Assembly (NCBI RefSeq): GCF_947501415.1
Contig: NZ_CANMVL010000018.1
Location: 1 to 64,000 of the forward strand
Source of the DNA: an uncultured Halomonas sp.
GTDB taxonomy: Bacteria; Pseudomonadota; Gammaproteobacteria; Pseudomonadales; Halomonadaceae
Length of the DNA: 64,000 nt
Reading direction: 5' to 3'
In this document: positions 37,325 to 45,975 of the stretch, piece after piece
Position numbering within the stretch: position 1 is the stretch's first letter
How the letters are laid out: every line of letters begins with the position of its first letter
Program-made: the position numbers and the translations under genes
Notes under the pieces: generated by a model
The model's database searches: none
What the model saw: only the letters and a program-made list of their open reading frames with translations
Told to the model about the DNA's origin: nothing

Positions 37325-39127
37325 ATGTCGGTACTGCGGCTGTTTTATGACTATGCGCGATGGAGCGGATCCATTTATCGGAAGCTGTTCTCCATCGTGC
37401 CTTGGCGGACCGCGGGAGTGGCCATCTTCTCGCTGTTCAGCCAGTTCACGCTGATGTTAGCATTTTTCCTGCCACTCAAGGTCATCATCCTGATCGGCTC
37501 TACGGGGATCCCAAAGTACTTCCCCCAGTCCTGGGCGAGCCTGGACAGGAATTCGCTGGTGATCATGCTGAGTGTCTCATCAGTGGCCTTCTACCTTCTC
37601 CACCTAGTGGCCGAGAGGGGCGTTGATATCTTCGCAGACAGCGGGGCCCGCACGCTGGTGGCCAGAAGCCGAAAGATGACGCTTTTCGCTGGCCAGGAGG
37701 AGTTTGCCAAGAGCGTCTATCAGCGCATGTCGCGGATCTTGGCTGCCGGCTGCTTTCTGGTATTAGTTGCGTTGTTCTTCATGTTGTTCTACCCCTATCT
37801 CTTCTTCGTGCTTACGGCCTACCTGTCGCTGTCGCTGCTACTGGTCTCCCTTACCGCCGAGTTGAGTGACTGGGTCAACCGCCTCCTTGTCGAACAGACC
37901 AAGCTCTTCATCCAGACGGCGTCAGGCATCGGTTTCCTGTGCCTCTTTGTATTTATGGTGGCCGACTTCGTACTGTGGCAGGGCGCGGAGTTCATGGTAG
38001 CCATCATCAGCTTGCTGCTCACCCGCCAGCTGTTACAGAAGCTCGTGGGAGCTCTGGTCGATGGTGTCTCGCTGTACCAGAAACGCCTGAAGATCAATGC
38101 TTTGTTCTTCCATGGCCATGCGCTATCCCACACCGCACCGGTAGACTCCGGCAGCTCGGTATGGCGTTTCCTAGGTCCGGATATCCAGCAGCAGAAGGTC
38201 ACTCGTTTCCTTGTAGAAGAAGGTCGGGACACCAGCAATTTCGCCATCGCCTCCATGACATGGCAGGATCAGGACCAGCGGGGCGTGCTTTGCTTCAGGG
38301 TCGAGGTTGAGCAACAAGTGCCCCAGAAGAAGAAAAGCCGAGAGCACTATTTGTTGAAGATCTATGACTCCGGCAAGCAGGGGCTGGCCCGCCGGGAAAA
38401 GGAACTGCTGCAGAGCGAGCTTGCGCCTGCGCCCCCCTGCTTGGAGGTCTTCGCCTTAGGGGACGTCCTCGGATATGCGGCGATTGCCTACCGCCTAGAG
38501 GGGGCCAGGGAAGTATCATCCAAGGAGTCGAGCGAGGCGAGGCTCGAGTTCATAGCGAAGTGCTGGTCCTCACGGCCCTCTGCCTCGACCCTGGATCGCT
38601 ACACCAGGTCTCATCCAGTGCTGGCCGCACGACTCTCCGAGCAGTCTCTGGAACGACTCGAGGTCATCGCCCAGAATGGAACAGGCCTCGCTGACGTGCT
38701 CCGTCTGCGCGAGGCATTTCAGAGGATCAAGGGAATACTGGATGGCCTGCCGCGCTGTCTCGTGAACAAGTCAATATCGCGCCATGCGCTACTCAGGACT
38801 CGTGGGGGCGACGTGGTGGGGAGCGATTGGGCTAACTGGGCCCTGGAGCCGGTGGGCGTCGGCCTTCCCGTTTCCAACAGCGTACTCGAGCGTCTCCCGG
38901 CTTTATTGGAACGGGCGGCCATCGCCAATCCCGAGCTGGTCGATATTGACCCGCAGCGGGTCATGCTGGCGGCGTACATGTCGCATTGGGAGCGTCTGTG
39001 TGCACGCCAGCAGTATGCGCAGGCCATTCGTTTGATCCCGGCAATGCTCTCCTGCCTAGGAGCGGAAGAAGCATCTTGTGATGATGCCACCGGACAGCCG
39101 TCAGCCAGTCTTCTGGACGGGAGATAG
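37325..39127 (+). CDS. Membrane protein with ABC-exporter-like N-terminus and degenerate kinase-like C-terminus
   Basis: A 600-residue protein I cannot assign to a named family. Residues 15-250 hold about five to six membrane helices in a layout reminiscent of an ABC exporter membrane domain, yet no ATPase motif exists. Residues 335-530 look like a choline/aminoglycoside kinase fold: YLLKIYDSGKQGLARREKEL (ATP-lysine region), AIAYRLEGA (hinge) and LVNKSISRHALL ... VGSDWANWAL. The catalytic HGD is replaced by NKS, so it is probably a pseudokinase. In the locus it might be an export or assembly factor. The start overlaps the previous gene's end region (1-base gap). Confidence 0.6.
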   Translation: MSVLRLFYDYARWSGSIYRKLFSIVPWRTAGVAIFSLFSQFTLMLAFFLPLKVIILIGSTGIPKYFPQSWASLDRNSLVIMLSVSSVAFYLLHLVAERGVDIFADSGARTLVARSRKMTLFAGQEEFAKSVYQRMSRILAAGCFLVLVALFFMLFYPYLFFVLTAYLSLSLLLVSLTAELSDWVNRLLVEQTKLFIQTASGIGFLCLFVFMVADFVLWQGAEFMVAIISLLLTRQLLQKLVGALVDGVSLYQKRLKINALFFHGHALSHTAPVDSGSSVWRFLGPDIQQQKVTRFLVEEGRDTSNFAIASMTWQDQDQRGVLCFRVEVEQQVPQKKKSREHYLLKIYDSGKQGLARREKELLQSELAPAPPCLEVFALGDVLGYAAIAYRLEGAREVSSKESSEARLEFIAKCWSSRPSASTLDRYTRSHPVLAARLSEQSLERLEVIAQNGTGLADVLRLREAFQRIKGILDGLPRCLVNKSISRHALLRTRGGDVVGSDWANWALEPVGVGLPVSNSVLERLPALLERAAIANPELVDIDPQRVMLAAYMSHWERLCARQQYAQAIRLIPAMLSCLGAEEASCDDATGQPSASLLDGR

Positions 39128-39132
39128 CCGCT

Positions 39133-40014
39133 GTGATTCACACGTCCTTGGTCACCGTCCTCTTGCCTACTTACCACGACTGGGCGGGAGTGAAGGCCTG
39201 CCTCGGCGGTCTGGACCGACAGCAGCTCCCAGCTGAGTGCCTGGAGTTACTGGTGGTGAATAACGCCCCAGACGATGCTCCACCCTCCGACTGGTGCTTA
39301 CCCGGCAATGCCCGGCTGTTGATGGAAGCAAACCCCGGCTCCTATGCCGCCCGCAACTGCGGTATTGCCCACGCCCGAGGCGACGTGCTGGCCTTTCTCG
39401 ACGCCGACTGCCTGCCAGAACCCGGGTGGCTCGAGGCAGCGCTTGCTTGCATGGAAACCCATGGCGCTGATCTGGTGGCCGGTGATATTCAGCTGACCTA
39501 CCAGAGTTCGAAGCTGACTCCTGCCGAGTGTTACGAGAAAGCCTTTGCGTTTCGCCAAGCTCAGAACGTGGAGCGGGGCGTTGCCGTGACCGCTAACCTG
39601 GTTGTCAGGCGTGAGGCCTTCGATGCCGTGGGCGTGTTCAATGAGCGTATGATGTCCGGCGGGGACTTCGAATGGACACGACGTGCGGCGGCGGCGGGCT
39701 TCAAGCTGGTCTATTGTCCAAATGCGGTGGTGCGCCATCCGGCTCGGAATACCCTTTCCTCTCTGGCGCAGAAGGCGAGGCGTGTCTCAGCCGGTAGCAT
39801 GGCACTGCATGGCGAGAAGGGAGCGTTCCAAGGCGGCGGTCGAGTGCTGGGCAATCTTGGCCATGACCTCCGTGAGTTATTGGGCCGCCGCGACATGACC
39901 TGGCGTGAGCGTGGCTGGGCCCTTGGTGTGCTGATCTATCTGAAGGGCGTCAAGCTGCGTCAGCGCCTGGCAATGCGGTTCGGTTACCGCCAGGCGGGGG
40001 AGCTTCCCCGGTGA
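39133..40014 (+). CDS. Family 2 glycosyltransferase
   Basis: A 293-residue GT-A enzyme starting at GTG (39133), 5 bases after the previous stop. The donor motif VTVLLPTYHDWAGVKACL is at about 6-23, the DxD is LDADCLPEPGW (about 94-104), and the catalytic region is GGDFEWTRRAAAAGF. It overlaps the next gene by 4 bases (GTGA). It adds one sugar to the lipid-linked repeat unit; donor and acceptor are unknown. Confidence 0.88.
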   Translation: MIHTSLVTVLLPTYHDWAGVKACLGGLDRQQLPAECLELLVVNNAPDDAPPSDWCLPGNARLLMEANPGSYAARNCGIAHARGDVLAFLDADCLPEPGWLEAALACMETHGADLVAGDIQLTYQSSKLTPAECYEKAFAFRQAQNVERGVAVTANLVVRREAFDAVGVFNERMMSGGDFEWTRRAAAAGFKLVYCPNAVVRHPARNTLSSLAQKARRVSAGSMALHGEKGAFQGGGRVLGNLGHDLRELLGRRDMTWRERGWALGVLIYLKGVKLRQRLAMRFGYRQAGELPR

Positions 40015-40439
40015 GAGTCCTGTTGGTGGCATCTTTTGGCGGGCACTGGGTCCAATTACAGCGGCTGGCTGAACTTCTGGAGGTAGATGAGCAGATCTTC
40101 GCCTCCACCGCCGATGGACACCATGGTGGCGCATCCTACTACCTCGATGACTTTAGCGTGCGTGAACTTTGGCGGGGCGTTCGTCAGTTGCCCAGGGCCG
40201 TTCGCATTGTCCGCCGAAGCCAGCCTGATCTGGTCATCAGCACCGGCGCGGCGCCCGGGCTGCTCGTACTGTTCGCTGGCTTTCTGCTGGGCAAGAAGAC
40301 CCTTTGGGTAGATAGCATCGCCAACTGCCGTCGGCTCTCTCTGTCTGGTAGGGCCGCCAAGCTGTTTGCCACTCGGGTCCTCACCCAGTGGCCGGATCTG
40401 GCGACGGGCCGAGTGTGTTACTTAGGGAGGCTGCTATGA
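40011..40439 (+). CDS. Alg14/PssD-like glycosyltransferase subunit
   Basis: A 142-residue protein whose GTG start overlaps the previous stop (GTGA, 40011-40014). The motifs LLVASFGGHWVQLQRLAE and DLVISTGAAPGLLVLFAGFLLGKKTLWVDSIA are those of Alg14-type membrane-anchoring subunits. The next gene encodes the Alg13-like catalytic half, and the two overlap by 4 bases. Together they would form a split GT28 transferase, as PssD-PssE in rhizobial exopolysaccharide synthesis. Confidence 0.88.
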   Translation: MRVLLVASFGGHWVQLQRLAELLEVDEQIFASTADGHHGGASYYLDDFSVRELWRGVRQLPRAVRIVRRSQPDLVISTGAAPGLLVLFAGFLLGKKTLWVDSIANCRRLSLSGRAAKLFATRVLTQWPDLATGRVCYLGRLL

Positions 40440-40942
40440 GAATCCTCTTTGCCGCTGGTACCCAGTTCCCCTTTCCTCGCATGGACCAGGTGGTGCACGA
40501 GGTTTCACGCCAGCGGCCGAGCTGGCCACTGGTCTATCAAGCCGGTCCTGAGGCGTCAATTCGGCGCCTTTCATCGTTGCCCAACCTGCAGGTTCAGCCG
40601 CTCTTCGCGGTTGAGCAGTACCGGGGGCTGTTTTCCGAGGCCGATCTGGTAGTGACGCATGCCGGGATGGGCAACATTCTGGCCTGCCTGGAGCAGGGCA
40701 AGCCTTTCCTGATGCTGCCCCGCCTCGCTCGGCTGGGTGAGCACCGTAACGATCATCAGATGGATACCGCCGAGGCGATCACTGAGAGCTATGGCATCTC
40801 TTTCCACGAGGATGTTGACTCTCTGGTCAGGGCGATTTTGACGTATGATGCGGCATCAGCGTCCGTGGTCGACGGCGATACGATTCGCACTCGGCGCGAG
40901 GCGTTCGGTAAACAGCTCAATGCGCTGATTGGCACCCTATAG
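40436..40942 (+). CDS. Alg13/PssE-like glycosyltransferase subunit
   Basis: A 168-residue protein using the ATG at 40436, with GGGAGG upstream and ATGA overlap with the previous gene; an ATG at 40388 would overlap needlessly. It has the Alg13 signatures ILFAAGTQFPFPRMDQVVHE and DLVVTHAGMGNILACLEQGKPFLMLPR, the sugar-nucleotide-binding half. It depends on the Alg14-like partner for membrane attachment and acceptor binding. Confidence 0.88.
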   Translation: MRILFAAGTQFPFPRMDQVVHEVSRQRPSWPLVYQAGPEASIRRLSSLPNLQVQPLFAVEQYRGLFSEADLVVTHAGMGNILACLEQGKPFLMLPRLARLGEHRNDHQMDTAEAITESYGISFHEDVDSLVRAILTYDAASASVVDGDTIRTRREAFGKQLNALIGTL

Positions 40943-40956
40943 CTCAATGCGGACTC

Positions 40957-42339
40957 ATGGATAGACGACCGGCAGGAATTTCAGAACGGTACCCGGCCCA
41001 GCTGATCGTGCCGGTGGTCGACATGCTTGCCATGGTGGCGGGGGCGCTGCTGGCGTATTGGTTTCGCTTCGATACCTTCGACATGCATGAGCGTTTCTGG
41101 CTGGCCACGGCCGTCATGGCGCTTCTCGTTGTGCTCTTCAATGTGATGCAGCGGAGTTATACCAGATGGCGCATCACTCGAATATCTACCCTACTGGCCA
41201 AACTATGCCTGGTGTGGGCTGTCGTGGCCATTATGGCGGCCTCCTTGATTTTCTTTGCCCATGCAGCCGAGCGCTTCTCTCGTTTGTGGGTGGGTGGAAC
41301 CCTCCTTATTTCCTTCGGTATCTCGGCAAGTGCCCGAGTGGCGGCTCAGCTCGTACTGCGGCGGGCGAGGCGTTTCGGCCGGGCTCGGCGCACGGTGTTT
41401 CTGGTGGGGCCACCCGAGCAGTTACTTCAGGTGGGGCGGGGCATGCGTAAAGCTCCGGCGGAGGGCTACTCGATCGCTGGCGTCCAGCGAGTTGCAGAAG
41501 AGGTGGGCACTACGCAGTTGGATCAGTTGGCCAGACGGGTGGTGGAATCTGGGGCGCGCGAGGTGTGGATCTGCGTCCCTCTGGAGATGGGTGGCATCGT
41601 TCAATCCATTTGCTACGTCTTGCGCCACCATACCGTGGAGGTTCGCTTCATTCCGGATTTTCGTGGCATGCAACTGCTCAATCACCGCATGAGCGAGGTG
41701 GCGGGGCACCTGGCCGTGGATCTGAGTGTGACTCCCCTGGATGGTCTGGCGCGAATCATCAAACGTCTGGAGGATCTGATCCTGGGGGCCTTGCTTACCC
41801 TCTTGATCATTCCCGTGTGCCTGATCATCGCCATCGCCATCAAGGCGACGTCGCCAGGGCCGGTGCTGTTCAAGCAGTATCGCACCGGTGCCAACGGCAG
41901 ACGCTTCAAGGTCTACAAGTTCCGCACCATGGTGGTGCATAGAGAGCGCAATGGCCACGTCACCCAGGCTAGCCGCTGTGACCCCCGGGTCACGCGGATT
42001 GGTGCCCTTCTGCGCCGCACCTCTCTCGATGAACTGCCACAGTTTTACAATGTGCTGCAGGGGCGGATGTCGATTGTGGGGCCCAGGCCCCATGCCTTGG
42101 CGCACAACGAGTACTACAAGGACATTGTGGAGTCCTATATGAAGCGCCATAAGGTCAAGCCTGGGATAACCGGCTGGGCTCAGGTCAATGGCTACCGTGG
42201 CGAGACGGATACTGTCGAGAAGATGGAAAGGCGGGTCGCCTGCGATCTCTGGTACATCGACAACTGGTCACTGTGGTTGGACCTGCGGATCATCTTGTTG
42301 ACGGTGTTCAGAGGATTTATTAACAAGAACGCATACTGA
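40957..42339 (+). CDS. Polyprenyl-phosphate sugar-1-phosphate transferase (WcaJ/WbaP type)
   Basis: A 460-residue integral membrane enzyme that starts the repeat unit by loading a hexose-1-phosphate on undecaprenyl phosphate. Four to five N-terminal helices and a Rossmann-like middle domain come first. A C-terminal catalytic domain follows with SPGPVLFKQYRTGANGRRF, YKFRTM, RTSLDELPQFYNVLQGRMS and GPRPHALAHN. The C-terminal ITGWAQVNGYRGET matches glucose-specific WcaJ-like enzymes. Its place late in the locus, before galE, is unusual but not rare. Confidence 0.93.
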   Translation: MDRRPAGISERYPAQLIVPVVDMLAMVAGALLAYWFRFDTFDMHERFWLATAVMALLVVLFNVMQRSYTRWRITRISTLLAKLCLVWAVVAIMAASLIFFAHAAERFSRLWVGGTLLISFGISASARVAAQLVLRRARRFGRARRTVFLVGPPEQLLQVGRGMRKAPAEGYSIAGVQRVAEEVGTTQLDQLARRVVESGAREVWICVPLEMGGIVQSICYVLRHHTVEVRFIPDFRGMQLLNHRMSEVAGHLAVDLSVTPLDGLARIIKRLEDLILGALLTLLIIPVCLIIAIAIKATSPGPVLFKQYRTGANGRRFKVYKFRTMVVHRERNGHVTQASRCDPRVTRIGALLRRTSLDELPQFYNVLQGRMSIVGPRPHALAHNEYYKDIVESYMKRHKVKPGITGWAQVNGYRGETDTVEKMERRVACDLWYIDNWSLWLDLRIILLTVFRGFINKNAY

Positions 42340-42347
42340 GGAGCAAG

Positions 42348-43358
42348 ATGGCAATCCTGGTCACCGGCGGCGCCGGCTATATCGGCTCTCATACTGTCGT
42401 CGAGCTGCTTGAGGCGGGTCATGAGGTCGTCATTATCGATAACCTCTGTAATGGTTCGCAAGAGGCGATTCGTCGCGTAGAGAGAATTACCGGCAAGCAG
42501 GTTGATTTCGTTGAGTGTGACATCCGTGACCGTGAGGGCCTGGATGCGGTCTTCAGCGAGCATGCCATCGATGCGGTGATTCACTTCGCCGGTTTGAAAG
42601 CGGTGGGGGAGAGCGTTGGCAAGCCGCTGGAGTACTACGAGAACAACGTGCACGGCACCCTGGTGCTTTGCCAGGCCATGGAGGCGGCGGGTGTCAGGCG
42701 CATGGTGTTCAGCTCCTCGGCGACGGTCTATGGCAGCGAGGCGCCGGTGCCCTATGTGGAAACCACGCCGCGCGGTACCACCTCCAATCCCTACGGCACC
42801 TCCAAGGCGATGGTGGAGAAGGTGCTCGAGGACCTGGTGGTGGCTGATGAGCGCTGGTCGGTGGCGCTGCTGCGCTACTTCAACCCCATTGGCGCTCATC
42901 CCTCGGGCCTGATTGGTGAGGATCCTCAGGGGATTCCCAATAACCTGATGCCATTCATCGCTCAGGTGGCGGTGGGCCGTCGCGATGAATTGACGATCTT
43001 CGGCAGCGACTACCCCACGGCGGATGGCACCTGTGAGCGGGACTATCTGCATGTGGTGGATCTTGCCGTTGGGCACCTCAAGGCCCTGAAGGCGGTAGAG
43101 GCACCGGGCGTCTCCCTTTATAATCTGGGCACCGGCCAGGGAGTCTCGGTGCTTGAGATGGTAGAAAGCTTCACTCGGGTGACCGGTGTGGAAGTACCGT
43201 ATCGCTTTGGTGATCGCCGCTCGGGCGATCTGCCGGCATTCTGGGCCGATGCATCAAAGGCCGCGCAGGAGCTAGGCTGGTCTGCCGAGAAGGGCCTTGA
43301 TGAGATGATGGCCGATACCTGGCGCTGGCAGTCGGGCAACCCGCAAGGCTACGCCTAG
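42348..43358 (+). CDS. galE: UDP-glucose 4-epimerase
   Basis: A 336-residue SDR enzyme. It has the NAD motif GGAGYIGSHTVVELLEAGH (7-25) and the catalytic Ser-Tyr-Lys in SSSATVYGSE and NPYGTSKAMVE. GAGGAG precedes the ATG. It interconverts UDP-glucose and UDP-galactose, giving galactose donors for the polysaccharide. A terminator follows its stop. Confidence 0.96.
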   Translation: MAILVTGGAGYIGSHTVVELLEAGHEVVIIDNLCNGSQEAIRRVERITGKQVDFVECDIRDREGLDAVFSEHAIDAVIHFAGLKAVGESVGKPLEYYENNVHGTLVLCQAMEAAGVRRMVFSSSATVYGSEAPVPYVETTPRGTTSNPYGTSKAMVEKVLEDLVVADERWSVALLRYFNPIGAHPSGLIGEDPQGIPNNLMPFIAQVAVGRRDELTIFGSDYPTADGTCERDYLHVVDLAVGHLKALKAVEAPGVSLYNLGTGQGVSVLEMVESFTRVTGVEVPYRFGDRRSGDLPAFWADASKAAQELGWSAEKGLDEMMADTWRWQSGNPQGYA

Positions 43359-43390
43359 TAGCGCAACCTGACCCATGGCGTGTGATAGAA

Positions 43391-43411
43391 TGGCCGGCCT
43401 TGTGCCGGCCA
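43391..43411 (+). terminator. Terminator after galE
   Basis: Stem TGGCCGGC / GCCGGCCA with a 5-base loop, followed by TTTCTGTTTCT. It argues against a start codon at 43375 for the next gene. Confidence 0.75.
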
Positions 43412-43461
43412 TTTCTGTTTCTGGCCCACTGAATTTCCGACCGTTCGAATCTGGCTTCTCC

Positions 43462-44754
43462 ATGACCACGCCTACCGTTTCCGCTACAGCCGCTGCGCCC
43501 GCATGGCATCGTCAGCCATCTTACCTCCAACTCTACACCGGCCTTGCCGTCTTCCTGTTGGGGGCCATTGCCCTGGTGGTGCCCAGTGGCTATTCACTGG
43601 GTGCGGTGATGCTGCTGCTGGGCAGCGTGGTGCTGTTGATCAAGCGGCCGGCGCTGGGCCTGGATCGCCGTGACATCGCCATCATGACGGCCTTGATCCT
43701 CTATGCGCTGATACGGATCGCCGCGGCCTGGTCGGATGGGCAGGGCTGGTCGGGTGTCGACAAGCCAATTCGCTTCGTGCTGGCGATTCCGGCGATGCTG
43801 CTGGTGATGGCCTATCCGCCCCGGCTGAGCTGGTTCTGGAGTGGCCTAGCCATCGGCGCGATCGGTGCCGGTAGCTGGGCCGGCTGGCAGAAGCTGGTGG
43901 CGGGCGTGGACCGTGCAACGGGCTATACCTATGTGATCCAGTTCGGCAACCTGAGCATGCTGCTGGGCATCCTCTGCCTGGCGGGGCTGGGTTGGGCGTA
44001 TGTGCAGCGCCACCGTCACTTCTGGCTCGGCCTGATGGCGGTGGGGGCCTTGTGTGGTGTGCTGGGTTCGCTGTTCTCGGGCAGCCGGGGCGGCTGGGTC
44101 GGCATCCCCTTTATCCTGCTGGTGCTCTACCGGGGGTATGGACGCCATCTCTCTCTTGGGCTCAAGATCACCGCGCTGGCTATTGTGATCGGCGGTGGCG
44201 CGTTGGTGTATGCCCTGCCGCAGACCGGCGTGCAGCCGCGGGTTCACCAGGCGTTCGATGATATCGAGCGCTATGTGGAGGGCGAGAGTCGTACCAGTTC
44301 CCTCGGCGCCCGCTTCGAGATGTGGAGGGGCGCCACGCACCTGATCATGGAGAAGCCGCTGACCGGCTGGGGTGAGAACGGCTATCGTCGCGCCATGCAG
44401 GCCCTGGGTGAGCAGGATATCGTGCATCCTTGGGTGGCGAAGAAGTACGGCCACCCCCATAACGAGTTTCTGAACGAGCTGGTCAAGCGGGGCGTGTTCG
44501 GCCTGCTGGCCTTGCTGGCCCTCTATCTGATGCCGATGCGCTTCTTTGCCCGGCAGATGGCGAGCCAGAACCTCGAGCGGCGCAGCCTGGCGATCGCCGG
44601 AGTGTTGCTGCCGGTGGCGTATATCGATTTCGGCCTATCCCAGGCCTTCCTGGCCCACAACAGCGGCACCATGATGTTCGCGTTTCTGCTGGCGGTGTTG
44701 TGGGGCTGTTTCCGAACCACGGGCATGTCGGAGTCGGCTCAATCTGATCGGTAG
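43462..44754 (+). CDS. O-antigen ligase / polymerase family protein (WaaL/Wzy)
   Basis: Start at 43462 (MTTPTVSATAA), since the longer frame from 43375 would include the galE terminator. The protein is 430 residues with about ten membrane segments. The large periplasmic loop motif of the family is present: SRTSSLGARFEMWRGATHLI, PLTGWGENGYRRAMQ and HPHNEFLNELVKRGVFG. It could polymerise repeat units or transfer the finished chain to lipid A core; sequence does not separate these roles. Confidence 0.85.
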   Translation: MTTPTVSATAAAPAWHRQPSYLQLYTGLAVFLLGAIALVVPSGYSLGAVMLLLGSVVLLIKRPALGLDRRDIAIMTALILYALIRIAAAWSDGQGWSGVDKPIRFVLAIPAMLLVMAYPPRLSWFWSGLAIGAIGAGSWAGWQKLVAGVDRATGYTYVIQFGNLSMLLGILCLAGLGWAYVQRHRHFWLGLMAVGALCGVLGSLFSGSRGGWVGIPFILLVLYRGYGRHLSLGLKITALAIVIGGGALVYALPQTGVQPRVHQAFDDIERYVEGESRTSSLGARFEMWRGATHLIMEKPLTGWGENGYRRAMQALGEQDIVHPWVAKKYGHPHNEFLNELVKRGVFGLLALLALYLMPMRFFARQMASQNLERRSLAIAGVLLPVAYIDFGLSQAFLAHNSGTMMFAFLLAVLWGCFRTTGMSESAQSDR

Positions 44755-44781
44755 CGGCATCATAGATTGGGGTCATAGATT

Positions 44782-44814
44782 GGGGTCAGACCCCAACCCC
44801 CGGGGTCTGACCCC
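44782..44814. repeat. Family A palindromic pair
   Basis: GGGGTCAGACCCC (44782-44794) and GGGGTCTGACCCC (44802-44814), facing pair 7 bases apart, between the converging ligase and pilD genes. A partial extra GATTGGGGTCA precedes it. Confidence 0.9.
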
Positions 44815-44834
44815 TAGTCAACCTTACGTCAAGG

Positions 44835-45686
44835 TCATAGCAAGAAGAACTGGCTATACACCGCCATCAGCGGTTCGCCGCCGAGCAGGGCGATCCAGCC
44901 GGCGAGTGCCAGGTAGGGGCCGAAGGGCATCGGGGCGCCGCGCAGCCTGGGAATGGCGAGCTGGATCAGGATGCCGAGCACCGCGCCGACCCCGGCGGAG
45001 AGAATCAGCAACAGCGGCAGGTACTGCCAGCCCATCCAGGCGCCCAGGGCGGCGAGCAGCTTGAAGTCGCCATAGCCCATGCCCTCCTTGCCGGTGATCA
45101 GCTTGAAGGCCCAGTAGAAGCTCCACAGCACCAGATAGCCGGCCATGGCGCCGATCACGGCGCTTGGCAGCAGCAGCGGTTGGAACAGCAGCTGGTAGAG
45201 CAGGCCCGCCCACAGCAGCGGCAGGGTCAGTGCATCCGGCAGCAGCTGGGTGCGCAGGTCGATCACCGCCATGGCGAGCAGTGAAAGGCAGGCACCGAGC
45301 ACGAACAGTCCCTGCCAGGTGGCGCCAAACAGCATGACCACGGCCACGGCGAGCGCGCCGCCGGCGAGCTCCACCAGTGGGTACTGCGGGCTGATGCGGG
45401 TGGCACAGTGAGCGCATCGCCCGCGACGCTTCAACCAGCCGAGCACCGGGATATTGTCGTGCCAGGCGATGGGCGTCTCGCAGCTCGGGCACATCGAGCG
45501 TGGCGTCAGCAGGTTGAAGGTCTCCTGCTGCTCTTCGGGGAGCTCCAGCGCCTCGCGAGCCTCGGCTCGCCAGCCGAGCATCAGCATCACCGGCAGGCGG
45601 GCGATCACCACATTGAGAAAGCTGCCCAGGCACAGGCCGATAAAGGCCGCCAGGGGGGTGAGCAGGGTAGGGGGAAGGTCGAGCAC
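44835..45686 (-). CDS. pilD: Prepilin leader peptidase / N-methyltransferase
   Basis: The open frame extends upstream into a family B repeat. I take the GTG at 45686 (VLDLPPTLL), with AAGGA 7 bases before it. The protein is 283 residues, the usual PilD length. It has the cytoplasmic zinc motif CPSCETPIAWHDNIP ... CAHCATRIS and the two catalytic aspartates in DLRTQLLPDAL and GMGYGDFKL. It cleaves the GG-F leader of PilA and methylates the new N-terminus. It lies downstream of pilC. Confidence 0.93.
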   Translation of the reverse strand: MLDLPPTLLTPLAAFIGLCLGSFLNVVIARLPVMLMLGWRAEAREALELPEEQQETFNLLTPRSMCPSCETPIAWHDNIPVLGWLKRRGRCAHCATRISPQYPLVELAGGALAVAVVMLFGATWQGLFVLGACLSLLAMAVIDLRTQLLPDALTLPLLWAGLLYQLLFQPLLLPSAVIGAMAGYLVLWSFYWAFKLITGKEGMGYGDFKLLAALGAWMGWQYLPLLLILSAGVGAVLGILIQLAIPRLRGAPMPFGPYLALAGWIALLGGEPLMAVYSQFFLL

Positions 45687-45783
45687 TGACAAATCCTTGG
45701 TTAATCGCACTTCAGTGTGAATCTGTTTAGCAGGCGGAGACTGGTGGGAGGCAGGCGGTGCATGGTGGGTGGCAGGTGATGCA

Positions 45784-45905
45784 TGGTGGGAGGCCGGCTG
45801 TGCCGGGCGAATGGCGCCGTCAGGCGCCCCTGTGGCGTCAGGAAGGCCGGTAGCTTCCACTGGGAGCCTTCGGCTCCTTCGCCCGGGGGACCCGGCCTCC
45901 CACCA
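45784..45905. repeat. Family B element B7 between pilC and pilD
   Basis: TGGTGGGAGGCCGG to CCGGCCTCCCACCA. Inner hairpins are GGCGCC-GTCA-GGCGCC and GGAGCC-TTC-GGCTCC. About 122 bp. Confidence 0.92.
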
Positions 45906-45942
45906 GTGTTCCCAGCTTCGCCTGCCCACCAGTAGCACCGCC

Positions 45943-45955
45943 GGGGTCTGACCCC
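45943..45955. repeat. Single family A core
   Basis: GGGGTCTGACCCC alone, 21 bases beyond the pilC stop. The only unpaired copy in the window. Confidence 0.85.
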
Positions 45956-45975
45956 AACTGGGTGCGCCTGCAGCA

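Noticed and set aside
43375..43461. A longer start for the O-antigen-ligase-like gene
   Set aside because: It would include the galE terminator hairpin (43391-43411).
45687..45938. An N-terminal extension of pilD from 45938
   Set aside because: The added 84 residues are translation of a family B repeat (SHHASPATHHAPPASH). A GTG at 45686 has a good ribosome site and gives the normal PilD length.
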